Assembly (NCBI RefSeq): GCF_009711185.1
Contig: NZ_WMIF01000035.1
Span: 1-33,864, forward strand
Origin: Paracoccus limosus
GTDB taxonomy: Bacteria > Pseudomonadota > Alphaproteobacteria > Rhodobacterales > Rhodobacteraceae
Length of the DNA: 33,864 bases
Direction of reading: 5' to 3'
Shown here one piece after another: positions 1 through 7,479 of this stretch. How positions within the stretch are numbered: the first letter of the stretch is position 1; every line of letters starts with the position of its first letter. Below the pieces are notes generated by a model. That model saw only the letters and a program-made list of their open reading frames with translations, was not told where the DNA came from and searched no databases. Made by a program: the position numbers and the translations under genes.

Positions 1-57
1 GAAGCCCTCGAAGAAGGCCCACTCATCGTCGGATATCAGGTTGCGCGCCAAGCCCAT
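1..57 (-). CDS. IS5-family transposase, N-terminal fragment (19 codons)
   Basis: The ATG is at 57-55 and the frame stays open to the window edge. The visible protein is MGLARNLISDDEWAFFEGF, which resembles the N-terminus of IS5-family transposases or OrfA proteins common in Paracoccus and Rhodobacter (seen with 'ISDDEWAFFE'). The DDE catalytic residues lie outside the window, so activity cannot be judged. The purine-rich stretch TGGGAG just before the ATG may serve as ribosome-binding site. The gene is cut by the window, not necessarily broken in the genome. Confidence 0.7.
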   Translation of the reverse strand, partial: MGLARNLISDDEWAFFEGF

Positions 58-124
58 CTCCCAAGCAGAGATGAGCTTGAATCATAGGACGACTGCCAAC
101 GGAACCCCTTTTGTCAACACGGCC
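1..124 (-). mobile_element. Left copy of an IS5-like insertion sequence, terminal part only
   Basis: These bases are the exact reverse complement of 33740-33863. They hold the outer end of an insertion sequence, an upstream leader and the first codons of a transposase that runs out of the window on the minus strand. The element tip reads GGCCGTGTTGAC and is followed by TA at 125-126, a dinucleotide also present at the right copy. IS5-group elements often duplicate a short TA-containing target, so TA is probably the target. The genomic flank starts at about 127, just beyond the purN terminator. The family assignment comes from the transposase N-terminus and is moderately sure. Confidence 0.8.
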
Positions 125-140
125 TAGCCACGAAAGAATG

Positions 141-162
141 AAGGAGCCTTTGCGGGCCCCTT
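141..162 (-). terminator. Probable terminator after purN
   Basis: Positions 141-148 and 155-162 form an 8-bp stem with one G-U pair and a 6-base loop. On the minus strand it follows the purN stop by a few bases, and the next bases (CATTCTTTCG) are moderately T-rich. On the plus strand the hairpin is followed by TTTTT, so it could work both ways. Confidence 0.55.
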
Positions 163-167
163 TTTCC

Positions 168-791
168 TTATGCGGCGCTGAGATGCAGGGGGGTCAGATC
201 GCCCTGCGCAAAGCGGCGCAGCACCTGCGGATAAAGCCGGTGTTCCTGAACCAGCACGCGGGCGGCGAGGCTGTCGGAGGTATCGCCGGGCAGCACCGGG
301 ACGCGGGCCTGACCCAGCAGCGGGCCGGCGTCGAGTTCGGGGGTAACCAGATGCACTGTCGCGCCGGCCTCGGCGTCGCCTGCGTCGATGGCGCGTTGAT
401 GCGTGTGCAGGCCGGGGTATTTCGGCAGGAGCGAAGGGTGGATGTTCAGCATCCGGCCCTGAAAGCGGCTGACGAAATCCGGCGTCAGGATGCGCATGAA
501 GCCTGCAAGGCAGAGGATATCCGGCTGGGCGGCCAGCAGCGGCTCGATCAGCGCGGCCTCGAATGCGGCGCGGTCGCCCTTGTAGATGCGATGGTCGATG
601 GCAAAGGTCGGCACGCCCAGCGCGCCCGCCCGGGCGAGGCCGGCGGCGGCGGGATCGTTCGAGCCGACCAGAACCGCGCGTGCCGGATGATCGCCGGTCA
701 TCGATTCGACCAACTTGACCATATTCGAGCCGCCGCCCGAGATCAGGATGGCGACGCGTTTCACCCCGCCGCCCGTCGGCGCCCCCGTCAC
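168..791 (-). CDS. purN: Phosphoribosylglycinamide formyltransferase (GAR transformylase)
   Basis: PurN moves a formyl group from 10-formyl-tetrahydrofolate to glycinamide ribonucleotide, step three of de novo purine synthesis, in the cytosol. The 207-residue protein has the N-terminal phosphate-binding stretch ISGGGSNM and the family signature around [12 protein letters not shown], with the catalytic Asn and His. The following segment ending [13 protein letters not shown] carries the catalytic Asp. The length fits the family. The start given is a GTG at 791 that overlaps the purM stop (GTGA). A second GTG nine codons in (764, VKRVAIL) matches the usual N-terminus better and could be the true start. 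It is the last gene of a purM-purN pair and is followed by a hairpin. Confidence 0.95.
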   Translation of the reverse strand: MTGAPTGGGVKRVAILISGGGSNMVKLVESMTGDHPARAVLVGSNDPAAAGLARAGALGVPTFAIDHRIYKGDRAAFEAALIEPLLAAQPDILCLAGFMRILTPDFVSRFQGRMLNIHPSLLPKYPGLHTHQRAIDAGDAEAGATVHLVTPELDAGPLLGQARVPVLPGDTSDSLAARVLVQEHRLYPQVLRRFAQGDLTPLHLSAA

Positions 792-1834
792 CGCAGCGAG
801 CCGGAGTAGCGCACGCCCTCGCCCGGGACGACATGGCCCAGACGCGAGACGGTTTCGCCGGCCTCACGCAGCAGGGCCTCGATGGCCTCGGCGCGGTCGG
901 CGGCGACGGCAAGGATCATGCCGATACCGGAGTTGAAGGTTTTCAGCATCTCGGCCTCGGCGATATTGCCGGCCTCGGCCAGCCAGTCGAAGACCGCAGG
1001 CAGGGTGAAGCTGTCTAGGTCGATTTCCGCGCCCAGACCCTTGGGCAGGACACGCGGCAGGTTCTCGGTGATGCCGCCGCCGGTGATATGGGCCGCCGCA
1101 TGGACGCCGCCCGCACGGATCGCGGCCAGCACCGGCTTGACGTAAAGCCGCGTCGGGACCAGCAGCGCCTGACCGAGCGTGCCGGTGCCAAAGGGCGAGG
1201 CCGCGTTCCAGTCGAGACCCGCATGTTCGGCGACCTTGCGCACCAGCGAGAAGCCGTTGGAATGCACGCCGTCCGAGGCGAGGCCCAGAAGCACATCGCC
1301 ATCGCTGACGCCGGCGGGCAGCGCCGTGCCACGCTCCATCGCGCCGACGGCAAAGCCCGCCAGATCGAAATCGCCCTTGGCATACATGCCGGGCATTTCC
1401 GCCGTCTCGCCGCCGATCAGAGCGCAGCCCGAGCGGCGGCAGCCTTCGGCGATGCCGTTGATGACGCGGGTGGCCTCATCGACCGACAGCTTGCCGGTGG
1501 CGAAGTAGTCGAGGAAGAACAGCGGCTCGGCGCCCTGGCAGACCAGATCGTTCACGCACATCGCCACAAGGTCGATGCCCAGCCCGTCCAGCTCGCCGGT
1601 GTCGATGCCGATGCGCAGCTTGGTGCCGACGCCATCGGTCGCGGCAACCAGAACCGGGTCGGTGAACCCGGCCGCGCGCGGATCGAAGAGCGCGCCAAAG
1701 CCGCCCAGACCATCCATCACCCCCGACCGCTGGGTTGCGGCGGCGGCCGGCTTGATCCGCTCGACCAGCGCATTGCCCGCGTCGATATCCACTCCGGCCT
1801 CGGCATAGGACAGGCCATTCTTGCGCTCGGTCAT
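788..1834 (-). CDS. purM: Phosphoribosylformylglycinamidine cyclo-ligase (AIR synthetase)
   Basis: PurM closes the imidazole ring of aminoimidazole ribonucleotide using ATP, step five of purine synthesis. The start is the ATG at 1834 ([16 protein letters not shown]), preceded by AAAGGGGAT. The frame is open further upstream, but only this start gives the family's usual length (348 residues) and the conserved [12 protein letters not shown] opening. DGVGTKL and [11 protein letters not shown] are the ATP/phosphate-binding motifs of the PurM/PurL family. The stop overlaps purN by four bases, so the two are translationally coupled, as in many bacteria. A promoter is likely at 1860-1888. Confidence 0.96.
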   Translation of the reverse strand: MTERKNGLSYAEAGVDIDAGNALVERIKPAAAATQRSGVMDGLGGFGALFDPRAAGFTDPVLVAATDGVGTKLRIGIDTGELDGLGIDLVAMCVNDLVCQGAEPLFFLDYFATGKLSVDEATRVINGIAEGCRRSGCALIGGETAEMPGMYAKGDFDLAGFAVGAMERGTALPAGVSDGDVLLGLASDGVHSNGFSLVRKVAEHAGLDWNAASPFGTGTLGQALLVPTRLYVKPVLAAIRAGGVHAAAHITGGGITENLPRVLPKGLGAEIDLDSFTLPAVFDWLAEAGNIAEAEMLKTFNSGIGMILAVAADRAEAIEALLREAGETVSRLGHVVPGEGVRYSGSLR

Positions 1835-1859
1835 CTTGGGATCCCCTTTGCTTTCGGTC

Positions 1860-1888
1860 CCGATAGCGCAGGCCGCGCCCGCAGGCAA
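1860..1888 (-). promoter_or_regulatory. Candidate purM promoter
   Basis: On the minus strand TTGCCT (1888-1883) is separated by 17 bases from TATCGG (1865-1860). Transcription would start near 1853 and give a leader of about 19 bases holding the AAAGGGG ribosome-binding site. The hexamers match the sigma-70 consensus only in part (4 of 6 and 3 of 6), so this rests on spacing and position. Confidence 0.4.
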
Positions 1889-1975
1889 TGCGGCGCTGCA
1901 TCGGCTGAGTGAAACAAGGAGGAAAGAGGCGCCAATCAAGGGCGCCCGGGAGCGGCTGCCTCCGCCCCCGGGCTG

Positions 1976-2009
1976 CTGGATGCAGTCGCCCAGGTCAGAC
2001 TGTATCCAG
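1976..2009. repeat. Inverted repeat, 12-bp arms, upstream of purM
   Basis: CTGGATGCAGTC (1976-1987) and GACTGTATCCAG (1998-2009) are inverted copies with one mismatch and a 10-base spacer. It lies in the 280-bp gap between bhcR and purM, about 90 bp upstream of the candidate purM -35. It could be an operator or a transcript hairpin. It has no T tract, so it is not a standard terminator. A second G+C-rich hairpin lies at about 1945-1972. Confidence 0.5.
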
Positions 2010-2114
2010 CACGCCATGCGAGACTGCACCCCCGCAGCGCGTGATCGGTCGAGGAAGGTCTCGGCCGGTCTGGCTTCACCATGCACGGGGCGCGTGAATC
2101 CAGTGTGAAATCAG

Positions 2115-2951
2115 TTAACGAACCGGCGACGGGGGCGCAAGATCGGGCGTCATGCCCAAGGACAGCTCGCGCCCGGCCGCGATCACCGCCTGCGCGATGG
2201 CCGCGATCCTGTCATCGCCCATGCGATGCAGCGGTCCCGAGACCGAGATCCCCGCCGCCGCCTCGCCGGCCAGATCGAAGATCGGCGCGGCGATGCAGCG
2301 CATGCCAAGGGTGCGTTCCTCATTATCCAGCGCATAGCCCTGCACGCGGATCCGGGTCAGGTCGGCGACCAGATCCTCGGGCGTGGTCAGGGTCATCGGG
2401 GTAAAGCTGTCCAGCTGCAGCCCCCGGATCAACCCGCGCAGATCCTGCGGCCGGGCAAAGGCCAGAAGCGCCTTGCCGATCCCCGAGGCATGCAGCGGCG
2501 AGCGCGTGCCGGGCGGGAAAAAGGCACGGATCGTCTCATGCGTTTCGGCCTGCGACAGAAACAGCACCGCATCGCCGTTCAGGATGCCAAGGTTCGCCGT
2601 CTCGCCCGTGGCCTCCATCAGCCGGCGCAGCACCGGGCGGGCCCGTTCCACCAGACCCGACCGGCGTATGAAGGCCGAGCCGTGGCGAAAGGCGGTCGGG
2701 CCGACATGCCAGGCCTGGCTCTGGGCATCCTGTTCGGCGACCCCGCGCGCGGCCAGCGTCACCAGCACCCGATGCACGGTCGAGGGTGCCAGTTCCAGCC
2801 GCTGCGCCAGCTGCGTCAACGTCAGCCCTGCCCCGGCGGCCAGCGCATCCAGCACGTCCAGCGCCCGGTCCAGCGCGCGGACACCGCCCTGATCCGCGTC
2901 CCCCGCCGCACGGCCGCGCGGCCGGCCTCTTTTGCGCAGTTCCTGCGACAT
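2115..2951 (-). CDS. bhcR: IclR-family regulator of the beta-hydroxyaspartate cycle (BhcR-like)
   Basis: The 278-residue protein has an N-terminal winged helix-turn-helix (about 25-85; helix segment LTQLAQRLELAPSTVHRVL) and a C-terminal IclR effector domain with SPLHASGIGKALLA and EERTLGMRCIAAPIFD. The first 20 residues are basic (RKRGRPRGRA), likely extra DNA contact. It is divergent from bhcABCD, the arrangement known for bhcR of Paracoccus denitrificans, where BhcR binds the shared promoter region and responds to glyoxylate. The function is inferred from location plus family. The ATG at 2951 has AAAGGA about 8 bases upstream. The shared intergenic region (2952-3135) is A+T-richer than the genes and holds a palindrome at 3068-3080. 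Confidence 0.88.
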   Translation of the reverse strand: MSQELRKRGRPRGRAAGDADQGGVRALDRALDVLDALAAGAGLTLTQLAQRLELAPSTVHRVLVTLAARGVAEQDAQSQAWHVGPTAFRHGSAFIRRSGLVERARPVLRRLMEATGETANLGILNGDAVLFLSQAETHETIRAFFPPGTRSPLHASGIGKALLAFARPQDLRGLIRGLQLDSFTPMTLTTPEDLVADLTRIRVQGYALDNEERTLGMRCIAAPIFDLAGEAAAGISVSGPLHRMGDDRIAAIAQAVIAAGRELSLGMTPDLAPPSPVR

Positions 2952-3067
2952 TCAAGAGATCCTTTCGACAGAATATCCGAATTGGAGAAAATAGCCCGTC
3001 CGATGTGAAAAAGTCGAAGTCGCTGTTTCTGCGCCAGATTATCGCATTTTTCCGCTATTGCGAAATG

Positions 3068-3080
3068 TTTTTCAGAAAAA
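3068..3080. promoter_or_regulatory. Perfect palindrome upstream of bhcA, candidate BhcR operator
   Basis: TTTTTC-A-GAAAAA is a perfect palindrome with 6-bp arms. It ends directly before the candidate -35 of the bhcA promoter, which is where an activator would sit. IclR-family proteins often bind short A/T-rich palindromes. That BhcR binds here is inference. Confidence 0.4.
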
Positions 3081-3109
3081 TTGCCCGAATGGACAGGTGC
3101 GCCTAGGCT
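3081..3109 (+). promoter_or_regulatory. Candidate bhcA promoter
   Basis: TTGCCC (3081-3086), a 17-base spacer and TAGGCT (3104-3109) form a sigma-70-like promoter. The start would be near 3116, leaving a leader of about 20 bases that contains AGGAGGA (3123-3129) before the bhcA ATG. The -10 is weak, as expected for a promoter needing an activator. Confidence 0.5.
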
Positions 3110-3135
3110 GGTCCACAAGCGCAGGAGGAATTGCC

Positions 3136-4326
3136 ATGACCAGCCAGAACCCGATCTTCATTCCCGGCCCGACCAACATCCCCGAGGAGATGCGCAAGGC
3201 CGTCGACATGCCCACCATCGACCACCGCTCGCCGGTGTTCGGGCGGATGCTGCACCCGGCGCTGGAAGGCGTGAAGAAGGTGCTGAAATCGGAAAAGGCG
3301 CAGGTGTTTCTGTTCCCCTCGACCGGGACCGGCGGCTGGGAAACCGCGATCAGCAACACGCTGTCGCCCGGCGACAAGGTGCTGGCCGCGCGCAACGGCA
3401 TGTTCAGCCACCGCTGGATCGACATGTGCCAGCGCCACGGTCTGGACGTGGAATATGTCGAGACGCCCTGGGGCGAAGGCATCCCGGCCGACCGCTTTGA
3501 AGAGATCCTGACCGCCGACAAGGGCCATCAGATCAAGGTCGTTCTGGCCACGCATAACGAAACCGCCACCGGCGTCAAATCCGACATCGCCGCCGTGCGC
3601 CGCGCGCTGGATGCGGCCGGTCACCCGGCGCTGCTGTTCGTCGATGGCGTCAGCTCGATCGGCTCGATGGATTTCCGCATGGACGAATGGGGCGTCGATG
3701 TCGCCGTCACCGGCAGCCAAAAGGGCTTCATGCTGCCGCCGGGTCTGGCCATCGTCGGTTTCTCCGAAAAAGCCATGGCGGCGGTCGAAAGCGCCAAGCT
3801 GCCGCGCACCTTCTTTGACATTCGCGACATGGCGACCGGCTATGCCCGCAACGGCTTTCCCTACACGCCGCCGGTCGGGCTGATCAACGGGCTGAACGTC
3901 GCCTGCGACCGGCTGCTGAGCGAAGGGCTGGAGAACGTCTATGCCCGCCACAATCGCATCGCCAGCGGTGTGCGCGCCGCCGTCGAGGCCTGGGGCCTGA
4001 AGCTGTGCGCCGTCCGCCCCGAGCTTTATTCGGACAGCGTCAGCGCCATCCGCGTACCCGAGGGCTTTGACGCCAACCGCATCGTGTCCCACGCGCTCGA
4101 GACCTATGACATGGCCTTTGGCACCGGTCTGGGCGAGGTCGCGGGCAAGGTGTTCCGCATCGGCCATCTGGGCAGCCTGACCGACGCCATGGCGCTGGCC
4201 GGCATCGCCACGGCCGAGATGGTCATGGCCGATCTGGGGCTGCCGATCCGGCTTGGCTCGGGCGTGGCCGCAGCGCAGCAGCATTACCGCCAGTCCACCG
4301 CCACCGCGCAGAAGAAAGCCGCCTGA
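3136..4326 (+). CDS. bhcA: L-aspartate:glyoxylate aminotransferase (beta-hydroxyaspartate cycle)
   Basis: BhcA transfers the amino group of aspartate to glyoxylate, giving oxaloacetate and glycine, the step that feeds and closes the beta-hydroxyaspartate cycle. The 396-residue protein is a class V aminotransferase of the serine-glyoxylate aminotransferase type. It shows IPGPTNIPEEMR at the N-terminus, the FPSTGTGGWE phosphate-binding loop (about 60-69), Asp170 in LFVDGVSS, and the PLP lysine in GSQKGF (Lys196). The start is the ATG at 3136 behind AGGAGGA. Longer readings from 3058 would run through the promoter. On homology alone it could be called serine-glyoxylate aminotransferase, and the four-gene context decides the name. 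It is first in the bhcABCD operon, 2 bp from bhcB. Confidence 0.92.
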   Translation: MTSQNPIFIPGPTNIPEEMRKAVDMPTIDHRSPVFGRMLHPALEGVKKVLKSEKAQVFLFPSTGTGGWETAISNTLSPGDKVLAARNGMFSHRWIDMCQRHGLDVEYVETPWGEGIPADRFEEILTADKGHQIKVVLATHNETATGVKSDIAAVRRALDAAGHPALLFVDGVSSIGSMDFRMDEWGVDVAVTGSQKGFMLPPGLAIVGFSEKAMAAVESAKLPRTFFDIRDMATGYARNGFPYTPPVGLINGLNVACDRLLSEGLENVYARHNRIASGVRAAVEAWGLKLCAVRPELYSDSVSAIRVPEGFDANRIVSHALETYDMAFGTGLGEVAGKVFRIGHLGSLTDAMALAGIATAEMVMADLGLPIRLGSGVAAAQQHYRQSTATAQKKAA

Positions 4327-4328
4327 GC

Positions 4329-5288
4329 ATGAAGGACGCGATGGTGATCCCGACCTATCAGGACATGCTGGACGCGCATGAACGCATCAAGCCGCATATC
4401 CGCCGCACGCCGATCCGCACTTCGGATTACCTGAACGATCTGACCGGCGCGCAGCTGTTCTTCAAATGCGAGAACTTTCAGGAGCCGGGGGCCTTCAAGG
4501 TCCGCGGCGCCAGCAACGCGGTCTTTGGCCTGTCGGACGAACTGGCGGCCAAGGGCGTGGCGACGCACAGTTCGGGCAACCATGCCTCTTGCCTCAGCTA
4601 TGCAGCGATGCTGCGCGGCATCCCCTGCAACGTGGTCATGCCCCGCACCGCGCCGCAGGCGAAAAAGGACACCGTGCGCCGTTATGGCGGCGTCATCACC
4701 GAATGCGAGCCCTCGACCAGTTCGCGTGAAGAGACCTTTGCCCGCGTGCAGGCGGCAACGGGTGGTGATTTCGTCCATCCCTACAACGATCCGCGCGTGA
4801 TCGCGGGTCAAGGCACCTGCGCGCGCGAGGTGATGGAGCAGACCGACGGTCTGGACATGATGGTTGCCCCCATCGGCGGCGGTGGCATGATCTCGGGCAC
4901 CTGCCTGACGCTTGCGACGCTGGCCCCCGAGGTCAAGGTGATCGCGGCCGAACCGGAACAGGCGGACGACGCCTATCGCAGCTTCATGGCCGGTCACATC
5001 ATCGCCGATGATGCGCCGAAAACCATCGCCGACGGGCTGCTGGTGCCGCTGAAAGACCTGACCTGGCATTTCGTGAAAAACCACGTCAGCGAGATCTACA
5101 CGGCCTCGGACGCCGAGATCGTCGATGCGATGAAGCTGATCTGGAAGCATCTGCGCATCGTGATGGAGCCCAGCAGCGCCGTGCCGCTGGCGACCATCCT
5201 GAAAAACCCCGAAGCCTTTGCCGGCAAGCGCGTCGGCATCATCGTCACCGGCGGCAATGTCGATCTCGACAAGCTGCCCTGGATCTGA
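4329..5288 (+). CDS. bhcB: beta-hydroxyaspartate dehydratase
   Basis: BhcB removes water and converts (2R,3S)-beta-hydroxyaspartate to iminosuccinate. The 319-residue protein is a fold-type II PLP enzyme of the threonine dehydratase/serine racemase type. The PLP lysine is Lys57 in GAFKVRGA. The substrate loop is SSGNHAS (81-87) and the phosphate-binding glycine loop is GGGGMISG near residue 180. It lacks a C-terminal ACT regulatory domain, so allosteric control as in biosynthetic threonine deaminase is not expected. It starts 2 bp after the bhcA stop and is followed 11 bp later by bhcC. Outside this context it would be annotated as a threonine/serine dehydratase. Confidence 0.92.
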   Translation: MKDAMVIPTYQDMLDAHERIKPHIRRTPIRTSDYLNDLTGAQLFFKCENFQEPGAFKVRGASNAVFGLSDELAAKGVATHSSGNHASCLSYAAMLRGIPCNVVMPRTAPQAKKDTVRRYGGVITECEPSTSSREETFARVQAATGGDFVHPYNDPRVIAGQGTCAREVMEQTDGLDMMVAPIGGGGMISGTCLTLATLAPEVKVIAAEPEQADDAYRSFMAGHIIADDAPKTIADGLLVPLKDLTWHFVKNHVSEIYTASDAEIVDAMKLIWKHLRIVMEPSSAVPLATILKNPEAFAGKRVGIIVTGGNVDLDKLPWI

Positions 5289-5299
5289 GGAGCATTCCC

Positions 5300-6463
5300 A
5301 TGAACGCGAAAGCGGATTTCGCCGGCTTTGAAGTCGGCTACGACATTCCCGCCCTGCCCGGCATGGACGAGGCCGATATCCAGACGCCCTGCCTGATCCT
5401 TGATCTGGACGCGCTGGAACGCAACATCAAGAAGATGGGCGACTACGCAGCCGCGCATGGCATGCGCCACCGCAGCCATGGCAAGATGCACAAATCCGTC
5501 GATGTGCAGAAGCTGCAGGAAAGCCTTGGCGGCGCCATCGGCGTCTGCTGCCAGAAGGTGTCCGAGGCCGAGGTCTTTGCCCGTGGCGGCATCAAGGACA
5601 TTCTGGTCAGCAATCAGGTGCGCGACGCGGCCAAGATCGACCGTCTGGCCCGCATGCCCAAGCTGGGCGCCACCGTGACCGTCTGCGTCGATGATGTGAA
5701 AAACGTGGCCGACTTGTCGGCGGCGGCGGTCAAGCAGGGCACCAATCTGGGCGTTTTCGTGGAAATCGACTGCGGCGCCGGGCGCTGCGGCGTGAAAACC
5801 ACGCCCGAAGTGCTGGAGATTGCTCGCGCCGTCGCAAGCGCGCCGAACCTGACCTTCAAGGGCATTCAGGCCTATCAGGGCGCCATGCAGCACATGGACA
5901 GCTATGAGGACCGCAAGGCCAAGCTGGATGCGGCCATCGCGCAGGTGAAAGACGCCGTGGACGCGCTGGACATGGCAGGGCTTTCGCCGGAATTCGTCTC
6001 GGGCGGCGGCACCGGCAGCTATTACTTCGAGTCGAACTCGGGCGTCTATAACGAGCTGCAATGCGGCAGCTACGCCTTCATGGACGCCGATTATGGCCGC
6101 ATCCATGACAAGGACGGAAAGCGCATCGATCAGGGCGAATGGGAAAACGCGCTGTTCATCCTGACCTCGGTCATGTCGCACGCCAAGCCGCATCTGGCGG
6201 TGGTCGATGCCGGTTTGAAAGCGCAATCGGTCGATAGCGGCCTGCCCTTTGTCTATGGCCGCGACGATGTGAAATACATCAAATGCAGCGACGAACATGG
6301 CGTGGTGCAGGACGACGGCGGCGTGCTGAAGGTCAATGACAAGCTGCGCCTTGTGCCCGGCCACTGCGACCCCACCTGCAACGTCCATGACTGGTATGTC
6401 GGCGTGCGGAACGGCAAGGTCGAATCCGTCTGGCCGGTCTCGGCGCGCGGAAAGGCCTATTGA
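5300..6463 (+). CDS. bhcC: beta-hydroxyaspartate aldolase
   Basis: BhcC condenses glycine and glyoxylate to (2R,3S)-beta-hydroxyaspartate, the carbon-carbon bond-forming step of the cycle. The 387-residue protein belongs to the D-threonine aldolase family (alanine-racemase-like PLP barrel plus C-terminal beta domain). The N-terminal RSHGKMHKS segment carries the likely PLP lysine (Lys62). The C-terminal GHCDPTCN has the His355 and Asp357 pair that binds the divalent metal in D-threonine aldolases. GAGRCGV and SGGGTGSYY are phosphate-binding segments. AGGAG lies upstream of the ATG. The stop shares one base with the bhcD start (TGATG). Confidence 0.92.
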   Translation: MNAKADFAGFEVGYDIPALPGMDEADIQTPCLILDLDALERNIKKMGDYAAAHGMRHRSHGKMHKSVDVQKLQESLGGAIGVCCQKVSEAEVFARGGIKDILVSNQVRDAAKIDRLARMPKLGATVTVCVDDVKNVADLSAAAVKQGTNLGVFVEIDCGAGRCGVKTTPEVLEIARAVASAPNLTFKGIQAYQGAMQHMDSYEDRKAKLDAAIAQVKDAVDALDMAGLSPEFVSGGGTGSYYFESNSGVYNELQCGSYAFMDADYGRIHDKDGKRIDQGEWENALFILTSVMSHAKPHLAVVDAGLKAQSVDSGLPFVYGRDDVKYIKCSDEHGVVQDDGGVLKVNDKLRLVPGHCDPTCNVHDWYVGVRNGKVESVWPVSARGKAY

Positions 6464-7425
6464 TGCTGGTCGTCGCGGAAAAGGAAATCGGGGGGCTGAT
6501 GACCCCCGAAGCCGCCTTTCAGGCGGTCGAGGCGGTGTTCGCCGCCATGGCCTCGGGCAAGGCCTACAACTTTCCCGTGGTGCGCGAGGCCATCGGGCAT
6601 GAGGATGCGCTTTACGGCTTCAAGGGCGGCTTTGACGGCGCCGCGCTTACACTGGGCCTGAAGGCGGGCGGCTATTGGCCGAACAACCAAAAGCACAACC
6701 TGATCAATCACCAGTCGACGATCTTTCTGTTCGATGCCGATACGGGCCGCGTCGCGGCAGCGGTGGGCGGCAACCTGCTGACGGCGCTGCGCACGGCGGC
6801 GGCTTCGGCGGTGTCGATCAAATATCTGGCGCCCAAGGGGGCCAAGGTTCTGGGCATGATCGGCGCGGGCCATCAATCGGCCTTCCAGATGCGTGCGGCC
6901 GCCGCCGTCCACAGCTTTGACAAGGTCATTGGCTGGAACCCGCATCCCGAAATGCTGACCCGTCTGGCCGATACCGCCGCCGATCTGGGCCTGCCGTTCG
7001 AGGCGGTGGACCTGCCGACGCTTGGCGAACAGGCCGATGTCATCATCTCGATCACCTCGGCCTTTTCGCCCTTGCTGCTGGACCAGCACGTCAAGAGGCC
7101 GACCCATATCGCCGCCATGGGCACCGATACCAAGGGCAAGCAGGAGCTTGACCCGGCGCTGGTCGCCCGCGCCCGCGTCTTTACCGATGAGATCGCGCAG
7201 TCGATCAGCATCGGCGAGGCGCAGCACGCCATCGCCGCCGGTCTGATCACCGAGGGTGACATCACCCAGATCGGTGCCGTCGTGAATGGCAGCCATGAGG
7301 GGCGCGGCACCGCCGAGGTGACGTTGTTCGACGGCACCGGCGTCGGCTTGCAAGACCTTGCCGTCGCGGCAAAAGTGCTCGAACTGGCCAAGGCCAAGGG
7401 CATCGCCCAGTCGGTCGAGATCTGA
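6463..7425 (+). CDS. bhcD: Iminosuccinate reductase
   Basis: BhcD reduces iminosuccinate to L-aspartate with a nicotinamide cofactor, regenerating the amino donor for BhcA. The 320-residue protein is of the ornithine cyclodeaminase/mu-crystallin family. The Rossmann nucleotide motif is GMIGAGHQS (131-139), and the N-terminal half carries the substrate-binding KxGGYWPNN region and the LTALRTAAASAVS helix. The ATG at 6463 overlaps the bhcC stop by one base. A TTG one codon earlier is possible but less likely. It ends the bhc set. A strong hairpin without T tract (7440-7463) separates it from the purine genes, so partial read-through into them is possible. Confidence 0.92.
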   Translation: MLVVAEKEIGGLMTPEAAFQAVEAVFAAMASGKAYNFPVVREAIGHEDALYGFKGGFDGAALTLGLKAGGYWPNNQKHNLINHQSTIFLFDADTGRVAAAVGGNLLTALRTAAASAVSIKYLAPKGAKVLGMIGAGHQSAFQMRAAAAVHSFDKVIGWNPHPEMLTRLADTAADLGLPFEAVDLPTLGEQADVIISITSAFSPLLLDQHVKRPTHIAAMGTDTKGKQELDPALVARARVFTDEIAQSISIGEAQHAIAAGLITEGDITQIGAVVNGSHEGRGTAEVTLFDGTGVGLQDLAVAAKVLELAKAKGIAQSVEI

Positions 7426-7439
7426 TCGCAGAACATCTC

Positions 7440-7463
7440 CGGCCCGGCACCCCCGCCGGGCCG
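7440..7463 (+). terminator. 9-bp hairpin between bhcD and the 8-oxoguanine deaminase gene
   Basis: CGGCCCGGC (7440-7448) pairs perfectly with GCCGGGCCG (7455-7463) over a 6-base loop. No T run follows, so it is either a weak or factor-dependent terminator or an mRNA processing/stability element inside a longer transcript. Confidence 0.45.
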
Positions 7464-7479
7464 ACTTGAAAGGAAAGCC

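Noticed and set aside
1835..2086. Longer N-terminus for purM starting at 2086
   Set aside because: The extra 84 codons are not PurM-like and cover the promoter. The ATG at 1834 has a good ribosome-binding site and the family start.
3136..7425. Annotation of these genes as serine-glyoxylate aminotransferase, threonine dehydratase, D-threonine aldolase and ornithine cyclodeaminase
   Set aside because: Each is the right superfamily, but the four together beside an IclR regulator form the known bhcABCD set, which explains all of them.
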